Source: Nematopogon swammerdamellus
Lineage: Eukaryota > Arthropoda > Insecta > Lepidoptera > Adelidae
Assembly: GCA_946902875.1 (NCBI GenBank)
Contig: OX336339.1
Location: forward strand, 22,475,349 to 22,539,348
Direction of reading: 5' to 3'
DNA: 64,000 nucleotides
Shown: positions 12,047-22,778 of the stretch, piece by piece
How the letters are laid out: each line of letters starts with the position of its first letter
Numbering within the stretch: position 1 is the first letter of the stretch
Notes under the pieces: model-generated
What the model was told of the DNA's origin: nothing
What the model saw: only the letters and a program-made list of their open reading frames with translations
The model's database searches: none
Translations under genes and position numbers: made by a program

Positions 12047-14536
12047 TATAGGTACGATCTTAGATTACCAAAGATTTTTCATCTATTTGTCTCTGTTAAA
12101 TAATTTATATATCATTGTATTAGATGACGTAGAGTCAGCTACGATATCTAAAAGAAGCTCTTGTATTTCTTAAATATGTTTAAAAGTATAATGAATTTTT
12201 AGTTGAAAATAGCTTAAGGCGCCAATACGACGCGATAGACGCCTTAATCAAATCACCAAAGCGTACAAAGTACTCAAGTACAATCCACTGAGTGTTGTAA
12301 TTCAGAGTCAAGTTCGTCCCATTGTCGAACCGTTAGCACTGGTAATCAATAAGACGCATCACAATTAGACACTCAATCGAAAAAGCGAGAGGGAACAAAG
12401 GGCACAGTGGTGCGAGGGAGCCGGGCGGGGCGGGGGCGCGGCGGCGACGAGGCGCTACACAGAGCGGAGCGTTGTAGCGGCTCGGGCGCGCTAGACGGTA
12501 GACAGTGGAACGATTTATTATCTGTCATTACCGCAGCAATATCCAAGTAATGACACCGATCCCGGTGGAAACAGGCGGATTATTCAAGCGCGAACACTCG
12601 GGCTGCGGAGCAATAAGCGCCGCTCCGCCGACCCCGCACCCGCCCCCGCCGCGCCCCGCACGATCAGGCATCGCACCGTGCCGGAGCCGCCGCCTCGGTC
12701 GCTGCTAAATGTTCTCGCACGAGCCTTGTGTAATTGTTGTGTGGCTGAAAAACGATTGAGCCGCGCGGCGGAGGCGGAGGCGGAGGCGGCGGCGACGGCT
12801 GCTCTCGGGAGCCCTCTACACATCCACACTTGTGTTGATTATATCATGCGGCTTAATCGAATACTTTAGCCAGTATCGAGACGAAGCATTTCCTCCGCGA
12901 GCACTTACTCGCTCCGCGTAGCGCCGCCGTACAGCAGCTACGCAGCCAAAGCGTCCACCGGGGCGCTGTATTATTCATCAGCTTAAGAGTCTGCAAATAT
13001 TTTTCGGGAAATATACACTTATACAGCGTACGTGCCTCGAGTTACCTGAGCTGGCTTGACCCGCGCCGGCGAGACACCGCGGCGCACACACCAACTAAAT
13101 TGACGATATTTTACGATCGAGTCATTACCGCGACCGTAAAGAGAGGCGAGGCGAGTCGTTCGCGGAGTCTGCCGGCGCGGAGCGGCGGCGCGGTGGCGGC
13201 AGCGGCCTTTACGACACATATTCTACATACAGAGGTGACCCGATTGGTGGAATCGGGCCGGTGACGTCACGTGTTAAGGGCGTGTTCCTTTTGAAACTAT
13301 CGGCGAAGTGATCGTTCGCGGCAGCGCGGCGGTGCGGGGCGGTGGAGTCTCGAGTACCTACGCTACGTGTAAATAGATGGAGGACGGTCGGCGACGACTA
13401 TAACGGTGCGAGGGAGCTTTGATATGCGGCGTGGAGGCAGCTATTGCACAGTGCACGCTCGTTTGTCATAAAATACTTTTGAGACCTAAAACTCAAAATA
13501 TCACACGAGTTCGGAGGTTGCGCGCGGAGGCGTTACTGCAGCTACAATGTACGTAAGATTTTAGTGCCTACTGCATTCGGCTCGTACTAAAATTTGCCAC
13601 AAAATGTAAGCGCACCGTTTCGCAGGTCGTCAACGCCGAATACACACATACCGAGCGCTCTTGCTGTTCTAATGCACCGCCTTATAATACTTTATAGATT
13701 TAGGTGGCGGTAAGGCTACAAGTAGGGCAGACATTGTGGCTGAAGTTAATAAAGTGGTAATATTACCCAACAGAAGTAAAACACGGCGTTAAAGCGAGAT
13801 TTAATAGAGGAGGTTATCGCCGCGCGTCGCGAGCTTCGCGGCGCCCCGGCGGTTCAGCGCAGCTGCCTCGCCGATCTGCGCATAATGACTTTATTGTTTA
13901 ATGATGACGAGCCGCGGAGCAGCCACGCTAACGTTTCATCGTGCATAAAAAGCTTAAAAGCGCGATATAAATGGAGATACGCTTAGGTGGCTAACAAACC
14001 GACGACGACGCCGCGCCGGGCGCCGCCAAGTTTATAGCTGGAACTCAATTAAAATCCAACAATTTTAAAGCGAGTGCAAAATGAAATTAAAGTTGCGTAA
14101 CACTCGCGACAGCCTGAGCGATGTCTCCTACGAGCTTCGTCACGAGGCGGCGCCACCGCGCTGAGATTAAATCAGCGGCGTGGGCGGGGCAGGGCGGGCG
14201 GCGGAGGCGGCAGCGGTACTACAGGGGACCAGCGTACACAAAGTGCACGTGCAATTAATTGTGCATGTTAATGCTGTTATGGTCCCCCAAGTAGTGTTAC
14301 AATTGGACGAAATGAAAATAAGGTCTAAATTCTCCGCGTTTTAGCTGAAGTCTTAGTTAATTTACTTAGTTGGTATCTACTTGCGGTCAAAACAAAAGGC
14401 GGAGCAATTCTAAAAATGTTCCAGTCGATTTGCGCCTTTACAAGGAAATTATTGACTTTACCAAAAATGTTAGTTTTCACAATTCAACAGTTCCCTGATA
14501 TTCTGGTCTTCTGGTATTTCTATTCTGTCGCCCATT
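12047..14536. other. No gene seen; CpG-rich block 12.4-14.2 kb
   Basis: Repeated GGCGGAGGCGGAGGCGG at 12768-12792 and dense CG around 13140-13210 and 14150-14220. No exon-like conserved frame found. Confidence 0.5.
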
Positions 14537-15735
14537 CAATAATCTTAAATGAATCATCTAGGATAGCTGATGTGTGTGTGTGCCTTCGTTACTCTTAAAT
14601 GGAGCGTCTAGGATAGCTGGCGTGCGTGTCTTTGTTATTCTTAAATGCGTCATCTAGGATAGCTGGTGTGTGTGTGTCTTTGTTACTCTTAAATGCGTCG
14701 TCTAGGATAGCTAGTGTGTGTGTGTGTGTTGGTTAGTCTTAAATGCGTCGTTTAGGATAGCTGGTGTGTCTGTGCCTTCCTTATTCTTAAATGCATTGTC
14801 TAGAATAGCTGGTGTGTGTGTGCCTTCGTTACTCTTAAATGCATCGTCTAGGATAGCTGATGTGTGTGTGTGTGTGTATTCGTTACTCTTAAATCCGTCG
14901 TCTAGGATAGCTGGTATGTGCGTGCCTTCGTTACTCTTAAATGCATCGTCTAGGATAGCTGATGTGTCTGTGCCTTCGTTACTCTTAAATGCATCGTCTA
15001 GGATAGCTGTGTCTGTGCCTTGGTTACTCTTAAATGCATTGTCTAGGATAGCTGGTGTGTGTGTGCCTTCGTTACTCTTAAATGCATCGTCTAGGATAGC
15101 TGGTATGTGCGTGCCTTCGTTACTCTTAAATGCATTGTCTAGGATAGCTGGTGTGTGTGTGTGTATTCGTTACTCTAAAATGCGTCGTCTAGGATAGATG
15201 GTATGTGCGTGCCTTCGTTACTCTTAAATGCATCGTCTAGGATAGCTGTTGTGTCTGTGCCTTCGTTACTCTTAAATGCATCGTCTAGGATAGCTGTTGT
15301 GTCTGTGCCTTCGTTACTCTTAAATGCATCGTATAGGATAGCTGGTGTGTGTGTGTGTATTCGTTACTCTAAAATGCGTCGTCTAGGATAGATGGTATGT
15401 GCGTGCCTTCGTTACTCTTAAATGCATCGTCTAGGATAGCTGTTGTGTCTGTGCCTTCGTTACTCTTAAATGCATCGTATAGGATAGCTGGTGTGTGTGT
15501 GTGTATTCGTTACTCTAAAATGCGTCGTCTAGGATAGATGGTATGTGCGTGCCTTCGTTACTCTTAAATGCATCGTCTAGGATAGCTGTTGTGTCTGTGC
15601 CTTCGTTACTCTTAAATGCATCGTATAGGATAGCTGGTGTGTGTGCCTTAGTTACTCTTAAATGCATCGTCTACGATAGCTGGTGTGTGTATGTGCCTTC
15701 GTTACTCTTAAATGCGTCGTCTAGGCTAGGATAGC
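14537..15735. repeat. ~48-bp minisatellite, about 25 units, with trimeric higher-order pattern
   Basis: Unit: CTCTTAAATGCATCGTCTAG followed by GATAGCTGGTGTGTGTGTG and CCTTCGTTA, with variable (TG)n length (units about 43-52 bp). I count 25 copies of the AGGATAG-type core. From about 15165 the units cycle in a set order (GCGTCG...GATGG; CATCGTC...GCTGTTG; CATCGTATAGG...GCTGG with TGTATTCG), giving a ~147-bp repeat three times. Frames at 14718-15197, 15203-15391 and 15543-15734 are by-products. Confidence 0.93.
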
Positions 15736-16425
15736 GGGTATGAGCGCCTAAAAGCGAACTCAGCACGAGCGAAGCCGCTATCATACGAGATAGTTAAAAT
15801 ACTTAAAACGCTGCTCAGTCAACAATGACAAACTTACAGTTAAGTGAGTGGCTTCAGGGGTTCAGCATCGCAGAAGAAGTGATACGAGTGTACGGCGTAG
15901 TAAGCGGAGAGTCGAGTATGAGCACGCAAGAAGCGGACGCACCTTGTTAATCCGCGGCGCTGTGACGAGGGTGGGCGCTGGCACTACACATCACTTAGCA
16001 AAGGAACAAAAGTGAGGCCCCTCCATAATTAGATCCGACCGACACGGCGGCGTTTGTGCGGTGCTCTCTACACATTCGGGTTTTCGTCGCACGTCTCACT
16101 TTAACCAAAGCGATAGGAGAGAGACAACACTACAACATTTGGTATATGCAGTATCTTTGTATTTTGAGAAAATTGTTCCCACAAAAGCACAGACCTTGAG
16201 CACAAAAGTCGATATAAAGTAAAATGTTTATGGTAAGCCAAATATTGATGAAATTATCGTTCGCTTTCTTTTGCATGGGGAGCAGAAACACGTGGCACAC
16301 TCTCATGTCGGAATGTCTGCTACTCTCATGTAAATTTTCAAGTTACAAAGTAATCCAGATAGTATACTAACACGAACTATATAAGTTCGCCTGCAAGCAT
16401 TGTTTTAATTGGTGTTTAATTAGGG
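15736..16425. other. No gene seen
   Basis: Unique-looking sequence between the minisatellite and a SINE. Confidence 0.5.
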
Positions 16426-16803
16426 ATTTTTTTAAGGGAAACTGACACAGTTGGCTACATCATCTACAGCATCCGTGATGTCAGCCCATAACACCGGGTG
16501 AAATAGGTGCCATGTCAGTGCTTCCCTTCATTACATGTCGGCTACACTGAACTGGACGGAAAACACGAACTATTTACATGACCGTTTCGACCGACGTTTC
16601 ATTCAGTGCGGTGGTACCAACCCGGGCGGAATAAACCCTATCATATTAGTAAGGTAAGAAAAAAAGGGACCTACAGTTGTACGTGGCATCCGAACCACGG
16701 TCAGCCTCCAACGGTCGAGCGGTCACCCACCCAAGTACTGACCGCACTCAGTGTTGCTTAACAACAGTCGACCGACCGCAGCACTGAGCTACCGAGGCCG
16801 ACA
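16426..16803 (-). mobile_element. Full-length SINE, tRNA-like head with 5S-rRNA-like insert
   Basis: On the minus strand: head CGGTAGCTCAGTG (A-box-like) near 16795, then TTGTTAAGCAAC (16749-16760) and GTCAGTACTTGGGTGGGTGA close to it, which match the internal part of 5S rRNA, then GGTTCGGATGCC (B-box-like) near 16692. The central domain GGTTGGTACCACCGCACTG (16605-16622) and the tail TGATGTAGCCAACTGTGTC end in a T-run on the plus strand. Resembles the HaSE3-type chimeric SINE reported in Helicoverpa armigera (from memory). Confidence 0.85.
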
Positions 16804-16966
16804 ATTAAAAATCATTTGAGAGGTAATAATTTCTGTTAAAAATTGAAGAATGTATATAGAATGGGTGTTGTTATAATGAGACATAGAAAAGTTGAATTTG
16901 GTACATATATAGAGATTGGTGACCTAATCGCGGGTGTGTAGCGTAAATGAACGAATTTCGGTTATG

Positions 16967-17023
16967 AAAGGCGTCGGGGGACCGTTTACTTAAAAATACA
17001 ATTGACTCCATCCCCCGTCGCCT
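16967..17023. other. Small stem-loop, 15-bp arms
   Basis: AAAGGCGTCGGGGGA and TCCCCCGTCGCCTTT about 27 bp apart, one mismatch. Possibly the end of a DNA element (GTCGGGGGACCG is also at 51251). Confidence 0.5.
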
Positions 17024-17751
17024 TTAATTGACTAAGTGGATTGATTTCTTTTTTACTTTTTAAGGGTAGTTGATGTGTGGGGGGGTTTTTAAATGTAATA
17101 ATTATATAGTTTTATCTAACAAAATGTTTTTCACTTGGAGCGAGATTATCTTGTCATGGATTAACCTCTTAAACCGCCCTTTGTGAGGGTCGTTGGGAAA
17201 AAATATTCCCATCCGTCCCCTTGGCAGTTTGCTCTTCATAATAATGATGAAATGGATGTACCCCTAAAATATTTGAATGGTACGAAACAGTTGAGAAAGC
17301 TACAACAAAATAATCTACTTGGTTGTAGTAGCTGGAACAACAATACAACGCAAAACGCTGACGTACACTGTCATAACTTTTTAAAATTTGGAAATTATTT
17401 TGGTATAATGTTAATTAATTTGCCTTTTAATTAGTACAGTGCTTACAGTCTGAGGCCTTTTGTAATTATAAAAGTTTCAGTTTTTTAATAATCCAGATAT
17501 TTTTGAGTTTAATTTTTCGTAGGAAACAGGGTAACAGGGTTGCAAAGTTCAAACATAACATACATTTAAAGTTTTTTTTTTCATGTTCTACCGAAAGAGT
17601 CTGGCGAATTTGTATTTTTAAGCTCTAGAAATGCGATCGATGCGGTTCTTTGCTTCATTGCAACCCCAAAGACGGAGTGACGTACGTAGCTACAGTAGTA
17701 CTTTACCTAATCTCAACCAAGTTATAAATCTTCCCGTCGTCGTCAACATCT

Positions 17752-18270
17752 CCTTACTAGGTGGTAGGCTCAAATTGTACCCGACCGGTTTGGTACCACC
17801 GTACTAGCCGACCGGTTTGGTACCACCGTACTAGCCAACCGGTTTGGTACCACCGTACTAGCCGACCGGTTTGGTACCACCGTACTAGCCGACCGGTTTG
17901 GTACCACCGTACTAGTCGACCGGTTTGGTACCACCGTACTAGCCGACCGGTTTGGTACCACCGTACTAGCCGACCGGTTTGGTACCACCGTACTAGCCGA
18001 CCGGTTTGGTACCACCGTACTAGCCGACCGGTTTGGTACCACCGTACTAGCCGACCGGTTTGGTACCACAGTACTAGCCAACCGGTTTGGTACCACCGTA
18101 CTAGATATAATATGTCCGCATATCAGCCTCGGCTGTGTTCTCCACTCGTACGTACCTACAGTTTAGCCAGCAATCCAAAGGGAAGTCTACGGTAAGCTTC
18201 CTGAGGTGATATTGGCTGGTCGGAGCATGTGCTCTGGCTCCTCTGACTCTGTCATACTGGATTGCATAGA
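17752..18270 (+). mobile_element. tRNA-head-type SINE body with minisatellite-expanded central domain
   Basis: Starts CTTACTAGGTGGTAGGCTC, holds the 27-bp array (17781-18104), then resumes GCATATCAGCCTCGGCTGTG, CCAGCAATCCAAAGGG, GTGATATTGGCTGGTCGGAG and ACTGGATTGCATAGAAATAA, in the order of the copies at 22779 and 57234. The tRNA-like head is missing. Confidence 0.85.
17781..18104. repeat. 27-bp minisatellite, 12 units, derived from a SINE central domain
   Basis: 324 bp = 12 x 27. The unit is CCGACCGGTTTGGTACCACC plus GTACTAG, with single-base variants (CCAACC in units 2 and 12, GTCGACC in one). Because the period is divisible by three, long open frames appear on both strands (RPVWYHRTS and RSASTVVPN repeats); they are not evidence of coding. 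Confidence 0.95.
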
Positions 18271-18671
18271 AATAATTATAATTAACAGGTCACGAGTTGT
18301 GATGCTACCGCACTGACCGAAAGTTTGCAAAGAGACGACGCAACAGAGATTTAGAGTTCAGTATAAGACTTAATTATTTTTTCTTAACTCTTAATGAACT
18401 CTTTACTCCCTTAAATTTTTTTTGTACATCTTTATAACATAACATTTTTCTACTTTATATTTCGCGACTTTGTAAGTTGGTATGCTCGTAATTAAAAAAA
18501 TCGCAACCCTTCTGGTTTGCCTCATTTTGGTAAACGGTTATAAATAAGGCTCTCGTACTCTACTGAATAAATTCATGTTCTACGTCGACACGTCACATAT
18601 ACTCAGATAGAGTCAGAGTTGACTGAACCGAATTAATTTTCACAAAATACGGACTTTAGAGAAGATGTTAC
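18271..18671. other. Intron start downstream of the CELF exon
   Basis: AT-rich sequence directly after the GTAAC donor (reading leftwards on the minus strand); nothing else seen. Confidence 0.6.
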
Positions 18672-18797
18672 CTTTACTGGTGCCGTCCGGTCCGCGCAGG
18701 ATGGAACACTCCTCTATAGTCCCGAAGGGGGCGAACAGTTGGCGCACATCCTCCTCCGTCTGCTGTTTGCTGAGCATCCCAACGAACAGCTTCCGAT
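18672..18797 (-). CDS. bru3: Internal exon of a Bruno-3/CELF-family RNA-binding protein (first part of RRM2)
   Basis: Read on the minus strand, the 126 bp encode two bases of a split Asp codon, 41 full codons and one base of a split Gly codon. The peptide starts (D)[18 protein letters not shown], continues with [19 protein letters not shown] and ends TSK(G). This is the beta1-alpha1-beta2 part of CELF/Bruno RRM2: KLFVGM is the RNP2 strand, and the RNP1 strand (GCAFVKF type) would be in the next exon. The exon is preceded by a CAG acceptor at 18798-18800 and followed by AAAG|GTAAC at 18672/18671, and both phases fit the family. CELF proteins bind GU-rich RNA through three RRMs and regulate splicing, translation and mRNA decay. 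The KQQTEEDVR segment resembles the CELF3-6/Bruno-3 branch more than CELF1/2. No other exon of the gene was found here, so both flanking introns are long. Ortholog assignment is from remembered family sequences; identity as a CELF-type RRM2 is very secure. Confidence 0.92.
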
Positions 18798-20400
18798 CTG
18801 TCACACAAAACAAGCGCATTAGCGGAGGGGCGAGGGGCGCGCCGGAGGGGACACATCAACGCACACAGCAGCCATCGTGGTGAGGGGGTGTAAGCGGCCG
18901 CGGTTCGCGGCGACTAGCGTGATGCTGCTCTAGGATGCGGCGACGCGCCGCGAGCTGTCCGCGCCGAGTTTACTTTGCATAAGCAGAGAGAATGAAGAGG
19001 CGAGATTGCCTGGAGCGCGCGCGGAGCAGCTCGCAGTGCCGGGGGAACGAGAGGCGTGAAATCTACGCAGCAAGCGCGAGCGTCGCCGCCGTCGCTGCCG
19101 ACGCCGCGCCGACGCCGCGCCGACGCCGCGCCGACGCCGCGCCGACGCCGCGCCGACACCGGGCCGACGCCGCGCCGCGCGGAGCGGGAGACCTGTCACG
19201 AGCTCGCGGAAGTGGGAAGGGAACCGCGGGCGAGCCGCAGCGTCGCCGCCGCAGCCGCCGCGCCTCCACCGCCGCTCGGTCGCCGCCGCCGCGCCGCGCC
19301 CGCAGTCGCCGCCCGCCTACATTTAAGCAATTATAAATTCATAACTTCCTGAGGGTGCAACTTCGAATAGATATCTATGAATAATGGATACCAGGAATGA
19401 GGCCGTAACGCGAGTGCGGGGCGCCGCGGCGACGCGACACGAGCCCGATCTGCTCCGATCCGAGATCGATAGTTATATATTCTTACAGAGTTGAGAGGCC
19501 GCGGGCCGGCACCGGGAGTGAGAGGTTATGCTAATTAGAGAGCGCGGCCGCGGAGGCGGGGGAGGAGGCGCGGCGGCGGCGCGGCGGGGTGACTCCGCCG
19601 CCTCTTCACTACCGATACCAACTAGCACATACATCGTTAAACAAAAGTATTCAGAACGCAGACAAACAAAAACAAAACTCTATAGTGAACACACAAACAC
19701 ATGAGTTAATGAGCCAATAACACGATCGAGATTTAGTTCGACACATACGATTAGAGTACGCGGAGTGCGGCCGAATGAGTCGAATTGGGATCGGACGGTC
19801 GCGGGTGCGAGGTCGGAGACTGCGACGCGGGCGCCGGCGGGGCGTCGGGACGCCACGCCTCGCCGGCGCCCGCGCTCGCCTCCGCTCTCCAGCTCCGGAT
19901 TTGGGTAAATTTGGAATGGTATTGAACACGCCTCACGTTATGTGCGGATCTCGAAGGTATTTCAGATTATAGGTACATTCAACGCTATTACACGAACGCC
20001 ATGTCAGTAACAGTAACGAGTACAACAGAACAACACAAACACAGTGATTACGGATGTAAGATCAAAATAAATATGTACTCCATGACAGAACGATGATGAC
20101 TAGGTGCGGCGCGGGTGTCGGCCGCCACCGCGCGCGCCGCCCGAGCGCCGCGTGCGGCGGCGGGCAGGGTGGCGGCGACACCGCGCCGCGCTATACAGAG
20201 GTCACAACATCCTAGAGCACGCACAACACACTGCTACCTGACGCCTGCCGCCTACACGCGCCCGCGCCGCTCGCCGCCTGCAACACAAGCACACGCTCAC
20301 ACGCTGCACTCCGCCCCCGCCCGCGCCCCGCGCCCGGCCCCGCCCGGGAGCCTCCAACACTTGCTCACCCTCACACAACTCACAATCTCATCTTACGATT
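18798..20400. other. CpG-rich intronic block beside the CELF exon
   Basis: Begins about 30 bp upstream (transcriptionally) of the bru3-like exon. Dense in CG, with runs of GCC/GCG repeats, an 11-bp minisatellite at 19100-19176 and interspersed AT-rich stretches (19320-19400, 19620-19760, 19970-20100). The many arginine/alanine-rich reading frames in all six frames follow from base composition and lack introns, homology or start context. It could be an intronic regulatory island or alternative promoter, but no TATA or initiator can be singled out. Confidence 0.5.
19100..19176. repeat. 11-bp GC minisatellite, seven units
   Basis: Seven head-to-tail units of GACGCCGCGCC, the sixth varying (GACACCGGGCC). 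The 11-bp period explains the arginine/alanine-rich repeats seen in every frame. Confidence 0.85.
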
Positions 20401-20889
20401 AGGCTCTTAGAGCAGCCTTGAGTGATTTGTGAAAGGTCAAGTCAAGACGGAGGCATCTCCGTAGATAAAAGTATTCGTTGAGAGAAAACACAATAAATAT
20501 TCATTATATTTAGAAAATTATGTGTAAAATTCATAAAATTGTTGGCGTTGTAGTGATGCAAACAATACACAATGAGTCGATCAGGATAAATCAAATTAAA
20601 ATGTTAATGCACTATGCCGCTGAGGAAAGAGGAGGGGAACACTTCAATAAAACCATCGGCTGACCAGCGACGGACGGACAAAGTGCTGTAGTCTACAATT
20701 CTGATGTTTGATGACGAGTGTCATGGTCAGGCGTGCGAGGCTGGTAGAAACCGCATTGCCACAATTAATGAGAGCTTTTTACGCACGAGCAATACGTTAA
20801 TGAATGATGTGATTCTTCAAGAGTCTTGATGAAGAGATTGATGATATCGATAATCTGCTTCTACGAGAAGTGGTTACCTTAAAATAAAA

Positions 20890-21150
20890 AAAATTAATTA
20901 AAAATACACTTTATGCCACATAATGCGTGGCAAGGGCGGGCTCATTGCCTTAGGCAATTTCCTTCAGTCAGCCCCGTGGACCTACATTTTTACATGTAAT
21001 CTAAATCATGGAGCAGTGGGTAAAGTTATGTACGTATTTTTTTTTTCAAATCAGAAAAAACTCATGTGTACACGCCGCCGGTTGGATTCGAACCTCGGAC
21101 CTCTCGCAAGAGAAGCCGACGCCCAGACCACTCGGCCACCCGCTGTCGGA
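20890..21150 (-). mobile_element. SINE with tRNA-Leu/Ser-like head and a different 3' part
   Basis: Minus strand: GGGTGGCCGAGTGGTCTGGG, GGTTCGAATCC, then ATGTAGGTCCACGGGGCTG and a tail without the GGTTGGTACCACCG central domain. Related to the copies at 22779 and 57234 only in its head. Confidence 0.75.
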
Positions 21151-21197
21151 AGGTAGTAGTAGTCGTTTCCTAGTAGTAAATATAATAGGTAAATAAC

Positions 21198-21303
21198 ACG
21201 ACCAAGGAAAGCACAGAAATGGCACCTAGGTCGCCATGGGCAGACATTACGGATGTTGCGGGTGATGTAGCCAACCGTGTCAGATTTCATAACAAAAAAA
21301 AAA
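21198..21303 (+). repeat. SINE tail fragment
   Basis: ACACGACCAAGGAAAGCACA, then GTAGCCAACCGTGTCAG and an A-run, the 3' third of the common SINE body. Followed at once by another repeat. Confidence 0.75.
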
Positions 21304-21726
21304 ACCGGCCAAGTGCGAGTCGAACTCGCGCACCGAGGGTTCCGTATCGCCATGATAATAGCGCCACTCACTCCATCTATGGCGTGTTATGAAATGCTTC
21401 ATATTAGTTAAATGTCATGATTAGTTAAAATGCTTCACACTCTATTCGGTAGATGGAGCGCGCGCATACACTTTTTGGTTTCTTCTATGGGAACCCCCGT
21501 GAATTTTTTTACTGTTTGTTATTTTTATTATTTGTTGTTATATCGGCCATAATAACACATATTCTGTGAAAATTTCAACGGGCTACCTATTACGGTTCAG
21601 AGATACAGCCCTCGGACAGACGGACGAACGGACAGACGGACGGATAGACGGACAGACAGACAGACAGACGGCGTAGGCTTAGTAATAGCCTAATGGGGTC
21701 CCGTACCGGATACGGAACCCTATAAA
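21297..21726 (+). repeat. 'CGGCCAAGTGCGAG...TACGGAACCC' repeat, complete
   Basis: Head AACCGGCCAAGTGCGAGTCG and GCACCGAGGGTTCCGTATCG, middle GTGAAAATTTCAACGGGC, (GACGGACA)n tract at 21615-21670, end CCGGATACGGAACCCTATAA. The best full copy here. Confidence 0.85.
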
Positions 21727-22097
21727 ACTAGAGACTGTAGACTCAGTGCTAGTCGGGTGCAGATAGGAGATAGGTCGGGGCGGGGTGGAGCGGACGCGGT
21801 CAACGGTCGCTCGGCGCCGTCGCGCGTCGCTAACAAACGACGCACGTACGGCGACGTGCTACGAAACAATGTTCGGAAATATTAGAACGGTGCGAGGGTC
21901 ATTAAATTCAGATTTATACTCTGCACAGGCGGATATCTCCCGCGCAGTAGGTCCTCTCCGCTCCCTACTCCCTGGCGACCAACGCTAATGACCACGTAAA
22001 TTGAGATAATTTCACAGTGGAGTTGGTCCGCGCTCCGGACTGGCCGGCTTCACACAGACACGGCGGCGCACGGAGCTGCGTGTGCCGCCGCGTTCGA

Positions 22098-22356
22098 CAC
22101 CTGAAAGACTTCCTGGCTCCTTCCTGGCTCCTTTGGCTCCTTTCGTGAACACTCGGCTCGAAACGAAACGTAACAAAAACGACATGCACCGTCTCAACAT
22201 TAGGTTATGTGCTACGCGACGCATCTTCTCACGCATTAACCCTGGTTATTTTTTTTTAAACCACCAAAACATCACTCATATCACACTTTCCTTCGAGCCG
22301 AAGTCTGCCGAAAGGAGCTAAAGGAGCCAGGAAGGAGCCAGGATGTCTTTCAGGTG
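22098..22356. mobile_element. Foldback element with ~65-bp inverted arms
   Basis: Left CACCTGAAAGACTTCCTGGC, CTTCCTGGCTCCTTTGGCTC; right GGAGCCAGGATGTCTTTCAG and GTG are reverse complements with a few mismatches. No exact target duplication seen; GTGTGCCGCCGC occurs on both flanks. Confidence 0.75.
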
Positions 22357-22513
22357 GCGCACCGTGTGCCGCCGCCGTGTGCCGAGGGATGTGTGCATAC
22401 AAACGGTCATCGTTGGCCAGGTCACGTGCGGACTGCAGGCTAGATTACTGCCACTAACTATTGTACAGTATCGTGCACATACGGAGTAAGTTTGTGGAAA
22501 TTCTACTTGTGTG

Positions 22514-22742
22514 TAGAGTGTTTTCATTTTACGAAGGCACGAGGGGTACGAGGTAGGAAGTGGTGTGAGACCGCGCGGAGCTCAGTAGGGAACGACTCGG
22601 TTCGACGAAGCGACGCGGAGACGTGTAGAACGTGTGTACCGACCTGGCACCGAGTTCGTTCTCTACTGAGCTCCGCGCGGTCGCCTCTCGCACCACTTCC
22701 TACCGCGTACCCCTCGTGCCTTCGTAAAATGAAAACACTCTA
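22514..22742. mobile_element. Foldback MITE, copy 2
   Basis: Same ends and arms as 10607-10826. The right arm here keeps CCGCGTACCCCTCGTGCC, which copy 1 has partly lost. The arms pair better than in copy 1. Confidence 0.9.
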
Positions 22743-22778
22743 CATAAGTATTCATACGACGCCAATAACAAACTTTCA

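Noticed and set aside
14718..15734. Leucine/serine-rich repeated frames (VPSLLLNASSRIA)
   Set aside because: By-product of the ~48-bp minisatellite; frames break wherever the (TG)n length varies.
16690..16800. 5S rRNA gene candidate
   Set aside because: Only the internal part matches and it lies within a SINE head.
17761..18195. Long repeated-peptide frames on both strands (RPVWYHRTS / RSASTVVPN)
   Set aside because: They come from a 27-bp minisatellite whose period is divisible by three; no start context or homology.
18914..19352. Arginine/alanine-rich frames that could suggest a DNA-binding protein
   Set aside because: Caused by the 11-bp GC minisatellite and CpG-rich composition; all six frames look alike.
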